From Styela clava (taxonomy: Eukaryota; Chordata; Ascidiacea; Stolidobranchia; Styelidae), in assembly GCF_964204865.1 (NCBI RefSeq), contig NC_135257.1, forward strand, positions 5,726,151 to 5,790,150: DNA of 64,000 nucleotides, given 5' to 3'. The stretch's first letter is position 1; every line of letters starts with the position of its first letter. Below are positions 1 through 9,945 of this stretch, piece after piece. The notes beneath the pieces were generated by a model. That model had not been told where the DNA came from. It did not search any database and saw only the letters and a list, made by a program, of their open reading frames with translations. The translations under genes were made by a program, and so were the position numbers.

Positions 1-1487
1 GTATTCCATGTGCACAACTAACTTGAATATTTATAAAGTCACTCTCTTAATCTTGGCGCGAGACAACGCCGTCAGAATACAGAAAAACGCAGAACGTCGC
101 GCGATAATTTTCGGAGCAATTATGTGTCTGAACCTCGTCGGGCATGACGGCGAATCCAACATCAGGACCAAATATTCGGAGTTACTATTGCTATCCTATA
201 AAAAAGTCGAAATAATTTCAATTCCAACACAAAATATATACCAAAATACAAATAATTTTGCAACGAGTTCGCGGCCCACCATGAGATGCTTGGCAGCTCA
301 CCAGTCGCGGGCCACCGGTTGAGAAGCGCTGTTGTATTTCATATGATTTTATTAATAGCGCTGTTGTATTTCATATGGTTTTATTAATAGACACTAGAAT
401 AGACTTTAAAAAAGCCAAACGGAAATTCTGACGCCAAACATGTTTGAAAAAAGCCAAAAATGTAAAATTTGGCCTTTAAAAGCCATTATGGCAATTGGCA
501 ACCCTGTGGTGACGTGGCGCGGTATCATGAGAGTGCACTTGAGAGGGCTAGAAAAAACGTAGACGAGCCATTAGGCGTGACGAAACTATTGTTACGTCAC
601 AACCTTGCTTCTGGTAGTTTAAAATCCTGTGTTTGAAGAAGAAGATCGTTATGAAAATCGCTTCCTTTTTAATTACAGGGACATTCGCCTTTTATCCAAA
701 TTTATGCGATAGCAAACAACAACTTCGCGCGACCAAGGTATTGCGCTCATATTTTAGCTTTTATTTGTGTTTGTCTCTCATGATGTTTGGAAATGCGTTT
801 TTGATATTATTACCAAAGCCTCAATAGGATTATGTCCTCGTTAACGCCTATATAAAATTACCCAGGGAAAACAAACACTTGGTGTGTAATGATTTACAAT
901 ATATCAACCAAATTCAAAACAGAGAATATATAAATAGTGGCGTTGCGAATTTTTTCATATATATATTAATTTTCAATAATTAACGTCGTGTTGGCGACAA
1001 ATGCAGACCATAAGTTACGACCAGCTCTAGAAATAATCTGTAATTTTGCTACGATATACCTGATAGTTACTAATATTACCAAAGGCTGGCAACATTCGAC
1101 TCATTACACAGGATTTAGTTTTGTTACATCATAGAATAGGAACTGATTGAAGTATGCTCTTCCATGACTAGCAGTCTACTATGTTGGCTAGCATATTATT
1201 CAAAATAAAAAGAAATCAAAGCAATTAGTACAAGATGTTATATAAGTCTATAGGTAGGATTTTCCGAATATAAACACGTAATAACGAGGTGACGTCTGCA
1301 ATGTCCCTACTCTGTATGACTGTATCTATTATTAGTATTGTCATATTTTTTGAACCACTGGTATAGATTTTTGAAGAGAAAGGTTAACGCGCACAGGGCT
1401 ATATAATATTATGCATTCATATTTATAATAATATACCTATCTAAGTATACGGAAAAAATAAGATATTTATTAATCATCGAGTACATT
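1..1487. other. Intergenic, upstream of MS4A-like gene A
   Basis: I see no supportable gene in this stretch; its open frames are short and match nothing. It holds a 32-bp direct repeat in two adjacent copies at about 327-391 (core GCGCTGTTGTATTTCATATG). At about 490-508 there is a GGCAACCCTG end whose reverse complement, CAGGGTTGCCAATTG, looks like an hAT-type terminal repeat. Its partner end is not in the window. A TATA-like stretch lies about 85 bases before the gene A start. Confidence 0.5.
1400..1408 (+). promoter_or_regulatory. Candidate TATA box of gene A
   Basis: The sequence TATATAAT lies about 85 bases upstream of the ATG at 1488, with only short AT-rich sequence between. Position and sequence fit a core promoter. 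No transcription start evidence is available, and AT-rich DNA yields such motifs by chance. Confidence 0.35.
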
Positions 1488-4400
1488 ATGGAATCTCGAA
1501 ATTCCCGAAACCGACAACTTCAAATATCCTCTGTCAATAAAAGTTCTTTGATTGGAATTGGGGTAAGAAACTCAAGTATAATCATATTAAATAAAATCTT
1601 GATATCTATACTGATGAATACTGTTTGGATTCTTTTTTTTCGAATAACGCTGGAATATAAAACAGTTATCGTTATAGAAGAATATCATTATAGTTCCGAA
1701 TTAAAAGGTTCAATTTAAATTATTTACTCGAAGCGCGCAATAACGAAAATGAACACATTCGAGATTTTTTCTTCTTTTTTCATGTTATTTTGTACACTTT
1801 GTGCTCATTTAAAAGAGAATTCAAAATTTTCATAATCTGTTTATTGCAAAAATGAACAAACTTAAAACAGCGTAATGGTTTTGTTGTTTCTGCTCAGTTA
1901 ATCTTGGAATGAATCTTTATATTATTTTCATTCTTCATACATCGAATATATTACTCACAGGTTACTGAAATTTTACTTGGGCTATCTTCCATCGGTTGTT
2001 GTATTGCAACAATACTCTTTGCCGCGGACAGATACTGGGATTGCTACTGGGACATTAAATATCATTACCATGATGATTCTGGTTACCATTACATTGATTG
2101 CGATTTGCCACGATTTTCGTTGTCTGCTCAGGGAATATGGGCTGGAACTTTTGTGAGTCTTTCAAATTTGTTTTGTTCATAATATGCAAAATAGCTTATT
2201 GCTATATTCGCCAGAATGTTTTGTTCAGCTCATAACATTTCAACAAAATAAACCTTGTATTCTAAATTTTTGTACAAAATTGAATTGCTGCAATATCGTC
2301 AAATTTACCGTATTTCATTGAAAAAGAACCGTATAGAATATAGATGAAATATATTTGAATGCGAAATACTTGAAAATCACAAAAAATATTTCTTATTATA
2401 ATTTAGACTCTGTTTGCTGGATGTATCAACATTGATTTCGGAGCGAATCCGTCGAAAAAACTAGTAAGTATTATTAGGCAAAGTAGTACTGTCCAGATCC
2501 TCTTCCACCGCTAAATAACTCACATGTCACTTTTGATTTACTTTCTTCTTTTTTCAATATGACAAGTTAGTAGGAGAAACAGAAGGAATGTCTTTTGTTG
2601 ATAGGTATAGTTTTTTAAGACTAGCGCTGGGGCAGACAGTTAGAGGTTAGAGCTATATTTGTTTGAAACCGAACAAAATTAGTTATGTTTGATTATGTGT
2701 CTGTCAGCTACTACTTTGTATTGTGTTTGAAACAGTTTTCTCATTGAATATTTTTTCCCAGGCCTCCTATAGCACTGGATTTTCAACATTTTCTACTTTG
2801 TTGAATTTGGCCATGGTTTGTTTGGAAGTGTTTGCCGTTTCTGACAGTTACTATTACTATTATTACTATAGCGTGAGTGTATTAATATTTTTTTTAATCA
2901 GTATATTCGAATTTAGTTCTTTTGTTTACACGCCTTAAGTAAATTTAGACTTTTGATTTAAATTTGTTTATTCCAGAATAAACGCTCCAAATATTTGAAA
3001 ATCAGGGCTACCCAAGCAATTACTGGATTCGGATTTGAAAATTTGCCCATTTTGGTAGTGGTTCATTCATTTCCATATAGTCCTGCATCCAGCTCATAAT
3101 ATGATTATTTATTAATTTAACGAATTTTCAAATAGTCGTTTTGTAATCTAACTGGAGATTTCTAGAATGTGGAAACTATTTTAGACTGATCAAACATAAT
3201 CAAAATAACTCTTAACGTTTTTAATTCTGACTTGCAGTGGACATTACAAAATCTACACATAGCTTTGCTATCGATTGCCAGCTTACAAGTCATATTTACT
3301 TTTACAACATCTGTTTTATCATGTTGTGTTGGAGGATGTGGTGAGTGCTGTGGCAACGAGCAAGTAAGTGTTCATGTGAGGATTTTTAGATAGAGTGATA
3401 CATCCGGTTATCTATGATTTCATTTTGATCACATTTTTAGCGGATTAAATTGAGTTTTACGCTTTACTACCCTAAAATGTAATGAAAAAAACTCTGTACA
3501 AATCCCCTTTTAGATGTTATCAATGTATTACGTGGATGTGTTACCACAGGGCACTCATAAATATATTTAATCAACTCTGCTTTATAGGTCAACACGGTGG
3601 TTATTCCAATGACTTCAACAGCATATCCTCAACAAGGCGCAGTCAACAATGCTTATATGGCAGAGCAACAAACGAGATACTTGCAGCCTCAACCTCAGCA
3701 AATGTGGGGTAAATACTGACAGCGGTGGTATTAGGTAGATAAGCTGATCAAACTAGTACTCAGTTCTCAAGCTTGTGTGCAGCAGAATGAACCAAAAAAC
3801 ATTCGCATCCGAATTAATAGCATGTAATTTTATTTCTTTGGCCTCTCGCTACTGTATATGAAATTACTTTTGCGTGAAGTATTGTTTGAGTGAAATTATG
3901 GTTGCCAAATTAAAAAAGCCTATCTGGCATTTCACGATATGTTCCCGATGGTATAAGGTGTATAGTCACACTTCACACAATTTGTTTGACTAGAAACTAT
4001 AATTCGCCCAAACCAAGATCATGATTTACTAAGGGAGTAATGGCGGCTCTGGCCTTGATGGGTCCTAATACTGTGATGTGTATAGGCAAGTTTTGCTTTC
4101 GACCTCGGATACCTGTTATCATTCTGAACACTCTGAAATATAAATCATTATTAATATTATGGCGATCAAAATTTGCATGTTACGAAATTTACTAAATATT
4201 CCCCTTAGACGGGTAGTATATATATTTAAATTACTAGTGAAAATATATTACCACTTATTTATTTTAGGACATCAGCCTTCAGCTGTGAATGAGACAACAA
4301 TGACATCTAACGCCATGCATTTGCCTGGAGCTGTCCAGGCAAATCCACCGTCATATGACAGAGGAACATGTAAGTTGAACTGAAAGTGTATTATAGGGGA

Positions 4401-7400
4401 TGGTTGACCAATCCAAATACAGATATATTGAAATACACTCAAACTCGCAAAATCATAAGAAACACTATATTTCAACTCCCGAACGAATGCCGAAAAAATA
4501 CGTCATCCAAATTGGTCAATACGAAAAAGGCCATGGACACAAAGCTAATGATCAAAGCTGTCGTGATAGTAATTTTCGAGGTTTTCCTTCGTGACTACTT
4601 CACGTTCACATTATTTGCCATTATCATAACTTTCCTATATTCAGAGCTGTCACGACATTTCATAATATATGCTTCATCGTTTAACGATTACTTTGAGAAT
4701 TTTAATGTTTGTAATAAAATAAAGCAAGCGTTGTCACAAACCGCAAACTGATAACTTTCATTCTCATGTTTGAAAAAGCTAATCACTAATAAATATTACT
4801 TTTCAGCGAGGCAACCTACTCAAATGCCGGAAACGAGCATGCAAGCAAACGAGAGACACATAAATCACAAACCGACACATTTACCAGGGAATGTCGCTAT
4901 GAGTTCACCTCTCGCGTACCCTGGTCATATAGGTAATCATGAAGCTGTACAATGATTTTAACACAGGTATCACAGTACCATTTATATGATTGAAATCCAA
5001 GCACCTCATTGGATCCCAACTCTCGGGGTTGTCCATGGTAAACGTCCCATGGGATGGGACAGCACACATTTGTATTTCTCATAAGACACAAAAACCGTAC
5101 TATTATCGGGGAAATGATGGTGAAACATTTCGTAATGGAGTTCGTGTCCATATATTTGAGCATAGCTTTCTTGTTATTTATGAAGGGCAAAATATATTCA
5201 GCAATAACAATATACTTCGTGAAGAGGCTGATGGACACATGTATAATAGTTGAACATAAGGTTATCACAAGTCCGTGAATATTGTGGTTTTTTATGTGTC
5301 TTCGTACATGTAGTCCTATTTAGTGGACGCCAAACCTAAATTTACCACTTTTGTCGAATTGTATTCCAATAGGAATCCCATGGGATGGGATGGGGCAGGC
5401 ATAATTGCTAAGGGATGGGAATGGAATGGGACAGAAAATATGTCCCATGGACAAGCCTGCCAACTATACAAGAGGGCCAAATGGATGAAAAGTCAAATTT
5501 GATTGATGTTCACTGATAAATTAGTATTTGTCATTGATTAATTCCTGCTTCAAAATCGTTAAATTTACTGATGAATTACCATAGAAAAAATCGTTTGTAA
5601 ATTTTACACTTTAGTAAGGCAACATACGCAAATGCCAATGCCAATTTCTATGGAATCACAAATAGGAAACACAACATCTCCAGAAACGGACCAGATCAAT
5701 GGTATAGTAACATTTTTCACAAAGTGCTTTACTAAAAACTACAATTCGCCTAAACCAAGATCATGATTTCCTAAGGGTTTCACGACTGGTCTGGCCCTGA
5801 TGTGTCTTAGTGTGATATGTATAAGTTTTGCTTTCGACCTCGGATACCTGTTATCATTGTGAACACTCTTTAAATATAAATCATTATTAATTTTATGGCG
5901 ATCATAATTTGCATGTTACGTAAGTTACTAAATGTTTCCCTTAGAAGGGTAGTATATTTAAATCAGTAGTGAAAAAATATTATCACCTATTTACTTAAGT
6001 ACATCGGCCTTCAGCTGTGAATGAGACAACAATAACATCTAACGCCATGTATTTGCCTGGAGTTGTTGAAGGAAATCCACCGTCATATGGCAGAGGAAGA
6101 TGTAAGTTGAACCGAAAATGTATTATAGGGACGGTTGACCATATCTGCGCGTTCACTCGCGTGCTATTGGGTTGACACACGTTTAATAGAGTGTAACTCC
6201 GGTCTGAACTCCTCGGAAGTCAATGAGCATACAATATATTCAATGCCAAATGTTCGTATATATATAGTAAAGTTTACAATCCAATCGGAATACAGATCGT
6301 TCAAATACAATACGTTCAAATTCTACACCATTCTCATAACTTGCTATACTTTAAAGCTGTCACAACGTTATAATATATATGCTTCAATCATTTAACGATT
6401 ACTTTAAAAACCGTAATTTTGTAATAAAATATAATCTGATATCAAAAGCAAGCGTTGTCTCAAACTGCAAACTGATAACTTTCATTCTCATGTTTGAAAA
6501 AGCTAATCACTAATAAATATTACTTTTTAGCGAGGCAACCTACTCAAATACCGGAAACGGTTATCATGAAAGCAAACGAGAGAAACATAAATCACAAACC
6601 GACACAGTTACCAGGGAATGTCGCTATGAGTTCACCTCTCGCGTACTCTGGACATATAGGTAATCGCGTAGCTGTGTACAATGATAAGGATTAACACAGG
6701 TACCGCAGTAGAATTCTATATGATTGAAATTTGAGTAACTCATTGGAGTCCAACTCTATACAAGAAGGGCAATGGATGGAAGGTCAAATTTGATTAATGT
6801 TTATGGAGAAGATGTGCAAGTCTTAGGGATAAAGACTGTTCACCCTAATATTCAAAGTTCGATTCCCACGTTATTAATTAACACGTGTTATGGAATGTGA
6901 CTCCAATCTGGATTCCCTTAGACGATAATAAGCACACGATGTTGAATATCGAATTGTTGTATGTTATTGAAAAGATGCGCGATCCAAATTTTAAATACAG
7001 ATAAAATTGTACACACTTAATTCTAATGCAGTAAGATCACGGTCAGATCCCAAGTGAAACAAAAAGCACAATATTATAGAGTCATCTCGGCAAACCGGAA
7101 ACGATACGTCATCAAATTGGTCGAAACGAGAAAGGCAATACATGGAACGAATGCATTATCGCTGGAGCGAAAACATAATGTGGCCTATTTTGTGAAATAT
7201 TACATGCTATCAATGTGAAAGGGTTAAAAACATTATAATCCATAGTTACACAATGCACATTCGCTACAAATGTTTACTGATAAATTAGTATTTGTCATTG
7301 ATTAATTCCTGCTTTAAAATTGTTAAATCTACTGCTTGATTATCATAAAAAAATCATTTGTAAATTTTACACTTTAGTAAGGCAACCTACGCAAATGCCG

Positions 7401-7715
7401 ATGCCAGTTTCTATGGAATCACAAATAAGAAACACAACGTCTCCAGAGGCGCAGTTATCGGGGAACGCTGAGATGAACTCGCCTCCCTCATACAGTGGAC
7501 ATACCGGTAGGCCTCAAATATTATGTTGATTTCCGTTTCAATACCAATTTAGTGATTATTGTATACATCTATGGAAAAAAGACTTGCAGTGAACCGAAAT
7601 TGCAACATTGACATGTTACCTTTTTTCAGAGTTACCAGAACCAGAGACAAACGTTCACACATTAACTTCATTGGAAAACAATGAGGCAAATGAAATGGAA
7701 TACATACAAGAATAG
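1488..7715 (+). CDS. MS4A/CD20-like four-span membrane protein with repeated PPxY tail (gene A)
   Basis: Predicted exons: 1488-1562, 1961-2152, 2407-2463, 2762-2872, 3238-3363, 3588-3708, 4268-4369, 4807-4932, 5615-5701, 6000-6101, 6531-6659, 7378-7506, 7630-7715. All have GT/AG borders and join in frame to 480 residues. The first five join in phase 0 and encode a cytoplasmic start and four membrane spans. The run WAGTF...GANPSKKL resembles the TM2 end of vertebrate MS4A proteins (WG...KNPTKCL). Loop 1 is rich in Tyr, His and Asp with two cysteines; loop 2 carries seven consecutive tyrosines. Tail exons are all phase 1 and carry three PPSY and two PLAY motifs, PPxY being the ligand of WW domains as in NEDD4 ligases. 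Family members are multimeric membrane proteins tied to signalling or trafficking; the role here is unknown. The 5615-5701 exon is short and may be skipped. Family call strong, exact tail splicing less so. Confidence 0.8.
3998..5725 (+). repeat. Tail-exon duplication unit 1
   Basis: This unit of about 1.73 kb is matched by the next one along nearly its whole length, introns included; both begin with an AATTCGCC(C/T)AAACCAAGATC stretch. It contains exons 4268-4369, 4807-4932 and 5615-5701. The third exon diverges from its partner after about 5690, which places the duplication junction near 5690-5730. The unit contains a MITE absent from unit 2. Confidence 0.85.
5024..5459. mobile_element. hAT-like MITE, 436 bp, in a gene A intron
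   Basis: Terminal inverted repeats are CGGGGTTGTCCATGG on the left and, read as reverse complement, CAGGCTTGTCCATGG on the right. The left flank is CCAACTCT and the right flank starts CCAACT, consistent with an 8-bp target duplication that lost two bases. The homologous site in duplication unit 2 (around 6751) is uninterrupted, reading CCAACTCTATACAAG, which is direct evidence of insertion. There is no transposase; the open frames inside are not genes. Confidence 0.8.
5730..7520 (+). repeat. Tail-exon duplication unit 2
   Basis: Second copy of the exon trio (6000-6101, 6531-6659, 7378-7506). All three exons stay open and keep phase-1 borders, so the tail was lengthened without a frame change. 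Compared with unit 1 it lacks the 5024-5459 element and carries an extra insertion at about 6804-7268. Its third exon keeps the PPSY end that the unit 1 counterpart lost. Confidence 0.85.
6804..7268. mobile_element. Inserted SINE-like element, 465 bp, in a gene A intron
   Basis: The insertion is flanked on both sides by AATGTTTA. The matching place in duplication unit 1 (about 5505-5515) has no such sequence. Near its start are blocks resembling RNA polymerase III boxes (TGTGCAAGTC, then AGTTCGATTCCC), suggesting a tRNA-derived head. Parts recur diverged at about 4420-4650 and 6130-6330, so it belongs to a local repeat family. The SINE label is an inference; the insertion itself is well supported. 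Confidence 0.6.
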
Positions 7716-7785
7716 TATTCTTCTGTGTAATTTTATAAATATTGAAGTTAATTCATGCCTGCCTATGTATTTTAAGGCTTAAAAT

Positions 7786-7791
7786 ATTAAA
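7786..7791 (+). terminator. Candidate polyadenylation signal of gene A
   Basis: ATTAAA lies about 70 bases after the gene A stop codon. It is the common variant of AATAAA, and no better hexamer is closer. Confidence 0.4.
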
Positions 7792-8796
7792 CTTTAATGC
7801 AATTACAACAGTCATGTATGTTTGTTAGTAGCGAGATGGGAGATTTCAAGCTACCCGTCCAGAAAATGTTGTGAATATTTTAATTTTGCCTTAAAATAAT
7901 TTAATATACGTTCGATTTTGCTTTATAAAAATATTACTATCACATACGGTTAATGAAGAATCGTTTTTGTACTGTAATGCTCGATCAGATTTTTCTATTT
8001 CATTTGATTCGTAGTGTTACACTCAGAAATGTTCAGTTATTCCCATTTCTTACTGCATTTTAGTAAAAATTCTTCCGTTTTGAGAAAAATGCGAGTTGCC
8101 GTGTTAACAAGCCCCAAAACAACCAAACTAGAAGTGTTCGATATCTATGTAAGCTCGATAGATGGCACTTTTATTTTTGAAAGAAAATACATGGAAAACT
8201 GAACATACTTTCAAGATGAAATTATTTTTTTCATCTACTGAAATCAGCAAGATTATATGTTTTGAATTAGAAGAAATATGTAGAAAATTATGACAGGTGT
8301 GCATTTTATTCCAGAGACTCATTTTGTTTCATATTATTTCCTTTCATTTTATTTTAATTCGCCGTCAGTGAAAAACATGAAAACGATTCATTTTGCCAAA
8401 CATCAAGCATCAAAATAAATAAAGTTCCTCTAAAATTATCGACCATTTAACTATGAAAATTGAGTTATCGCAACATATTTATTGTTGAAAAGCAATTAGT
8501 TCAATTCCCAAATAGAATAGCTTCCCATATCCGTGTAGTGACATAGTTAATAAAAACAGAAAGCAAATATTTTATTTTATTCTTGCTTTACTCTCTTTTA
8601 TCCACGTATAGCTCAAATTAGCTATTCAACTGATCCCGAGTAATTACCATTATTTGGTTTAGTATGATGAGACGAATTCAGAATTGCAAAGAACATTATC
8701 GCCATTACATACATATCTATCATGCGATACCGGCACGATGATGATCACAACACGCTTCTTTACGACGACACTGATATTCCATTTTTGTGAATTATT

Positions 8797-9945
8797 AGGC
8801 TTCCCGCTGCTTGTCAGCAGGGAACCTATTGTATTCCTGTGTTTTATTATTATTATTTATTATTATTATTATTTATTATTATTATTTATTTTTATTATTT
8901 TTTTTTCAAATTGGTCCTACAAACTTGAAATTCACCTCAAATGTGCAGAAGTTCTCAACTAGCAATAAAATGCAAATTTTATGCATGACTGACCACGCTT
9001 TCACGCTCCAGTGCGCAAAACGCGTTTTCAGTTTTTTTGCGATTTCTCAAAATTGATACATGCTATTGGGTTGAAAATCATAACAATGATTAATGGACTT
9101 GTTCCGGATACGATATGTCAAGGATACGCATGAGTGGCCTCGGCGATACGCTCCAGTGAGCAATATAGGATTTTACATTTTCATCTTCTTCTCGTGAACG
9201 ACACTACTTAGAGACTTGAAATTTACAGCACATGCAGATAATAAGTCCCCCATCATAAATTGCAAATTTTATGCATGACTGACCACGCTTTCACGGTCCA
9301 GTGAGCAAAACGCGTCTTCAGTTTTTTTGCGATTTCTCAAAAATGATACATGGTATTGGGTTGAAATTCATAACAATGATTAATGGACATGTTCCGGATA
9401 CAATATGTCAAGGATACGCATGAGTGACCCCGGCGATACGCTCCAGTGAGCAATATAGGATTTTACATTTTCATCTTCTTCTCGAGAACGACACTACTTA
9501 GAGACTTGAAATATACATCACATGCAGGCAATAAGTCCCCCATCATAATTTGCAAATTTTATGCATGACTGACCACGCTTTCACGCTCCAGTGAGCAAAA
9601 CGCGTTTTCAGTTTTTTTGCGATTTATCAAAATTGATACATGCTATTGGGTTGAAATTCATAACAATGATTAACGGACATGTTCCGGATACGAAATGTCA
9701 AGGATACGCATGAGTGACCTCGGCGATACGCTCCAGTGAGCAATATAGGATTTTACATTTTCATCTTCTTCTCGAGAACGACACTACTTAGAGACTTGAA
9801 ATTTACATCACATGCAGATAATAAGTCCCACATCATAAATTGCAAATTTTATGCATGACTGACCACGCTTTCACGCTCCAGTGAGCAAAACGCGTCTTCA
9901 GTTTTTTTTACGCGGGAAGCCTGTTAAAGCTGCACGCAGCTCTAG
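8797..9945. mobile_element. Helentron/HINE-like element with tandem-repeat core
   Basis: From left to right: AGGCTTCCCGC, a TTA/TTATTT microsatellite (8845-8895), an array of about 290-bp repeats, and GCGGGAAGCCT (an 11-base inverted match to the left end). A hairpin AGCTGC-AC-GCAGCT follows at 9928-9941, then CTAG. Helitron right ends are known for a short hairpin followed by CTRR. Non-autonomous Helentrons (Drosophila DINE-1, oyster pearl elements) are known for subterminal inverted repeats, a microsatellite and a satellite-like core. No Rep/helicase gene is present. Element class is inferred from structure alone. Confidence 0.55.
8895..9910 (+). repeat. 290-bp tandem repeat array
   Basis: The block TGCAAATTTTATGCATGACT starts at 8971, 9261, 9551 and 9841, an exact 290-bp period. 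There are three full copies, a diverged partial copy before the first and a truncated one after the third. Copies are nearly identical, implying recent homogenisation. No open frame runs through the unit. Confidence 0.95.

Noticed and set aside
2977-3061. Open stretch after a TTCCAG acceptor in gene A (NKRSKYLKIRATQ...)
   Set aside because: It would insert 25 residues between TM3 and TM4, where none of the three paralogues has an exon, and its donor GTAGTG is weak. A rare alternative exon cannot be excluded.
8026-8207. Possible small MITE with ATGTTCAGTT inverted ends
   Set aside because: Only about ten bases match and no target duplication is visible; not enough to call.
8971-9910. Regular repeats considered as a CRISPR-like array
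   Set aside because: The units are 290 bp, contiguous and without unique spacers, in a eukaryotic genome.
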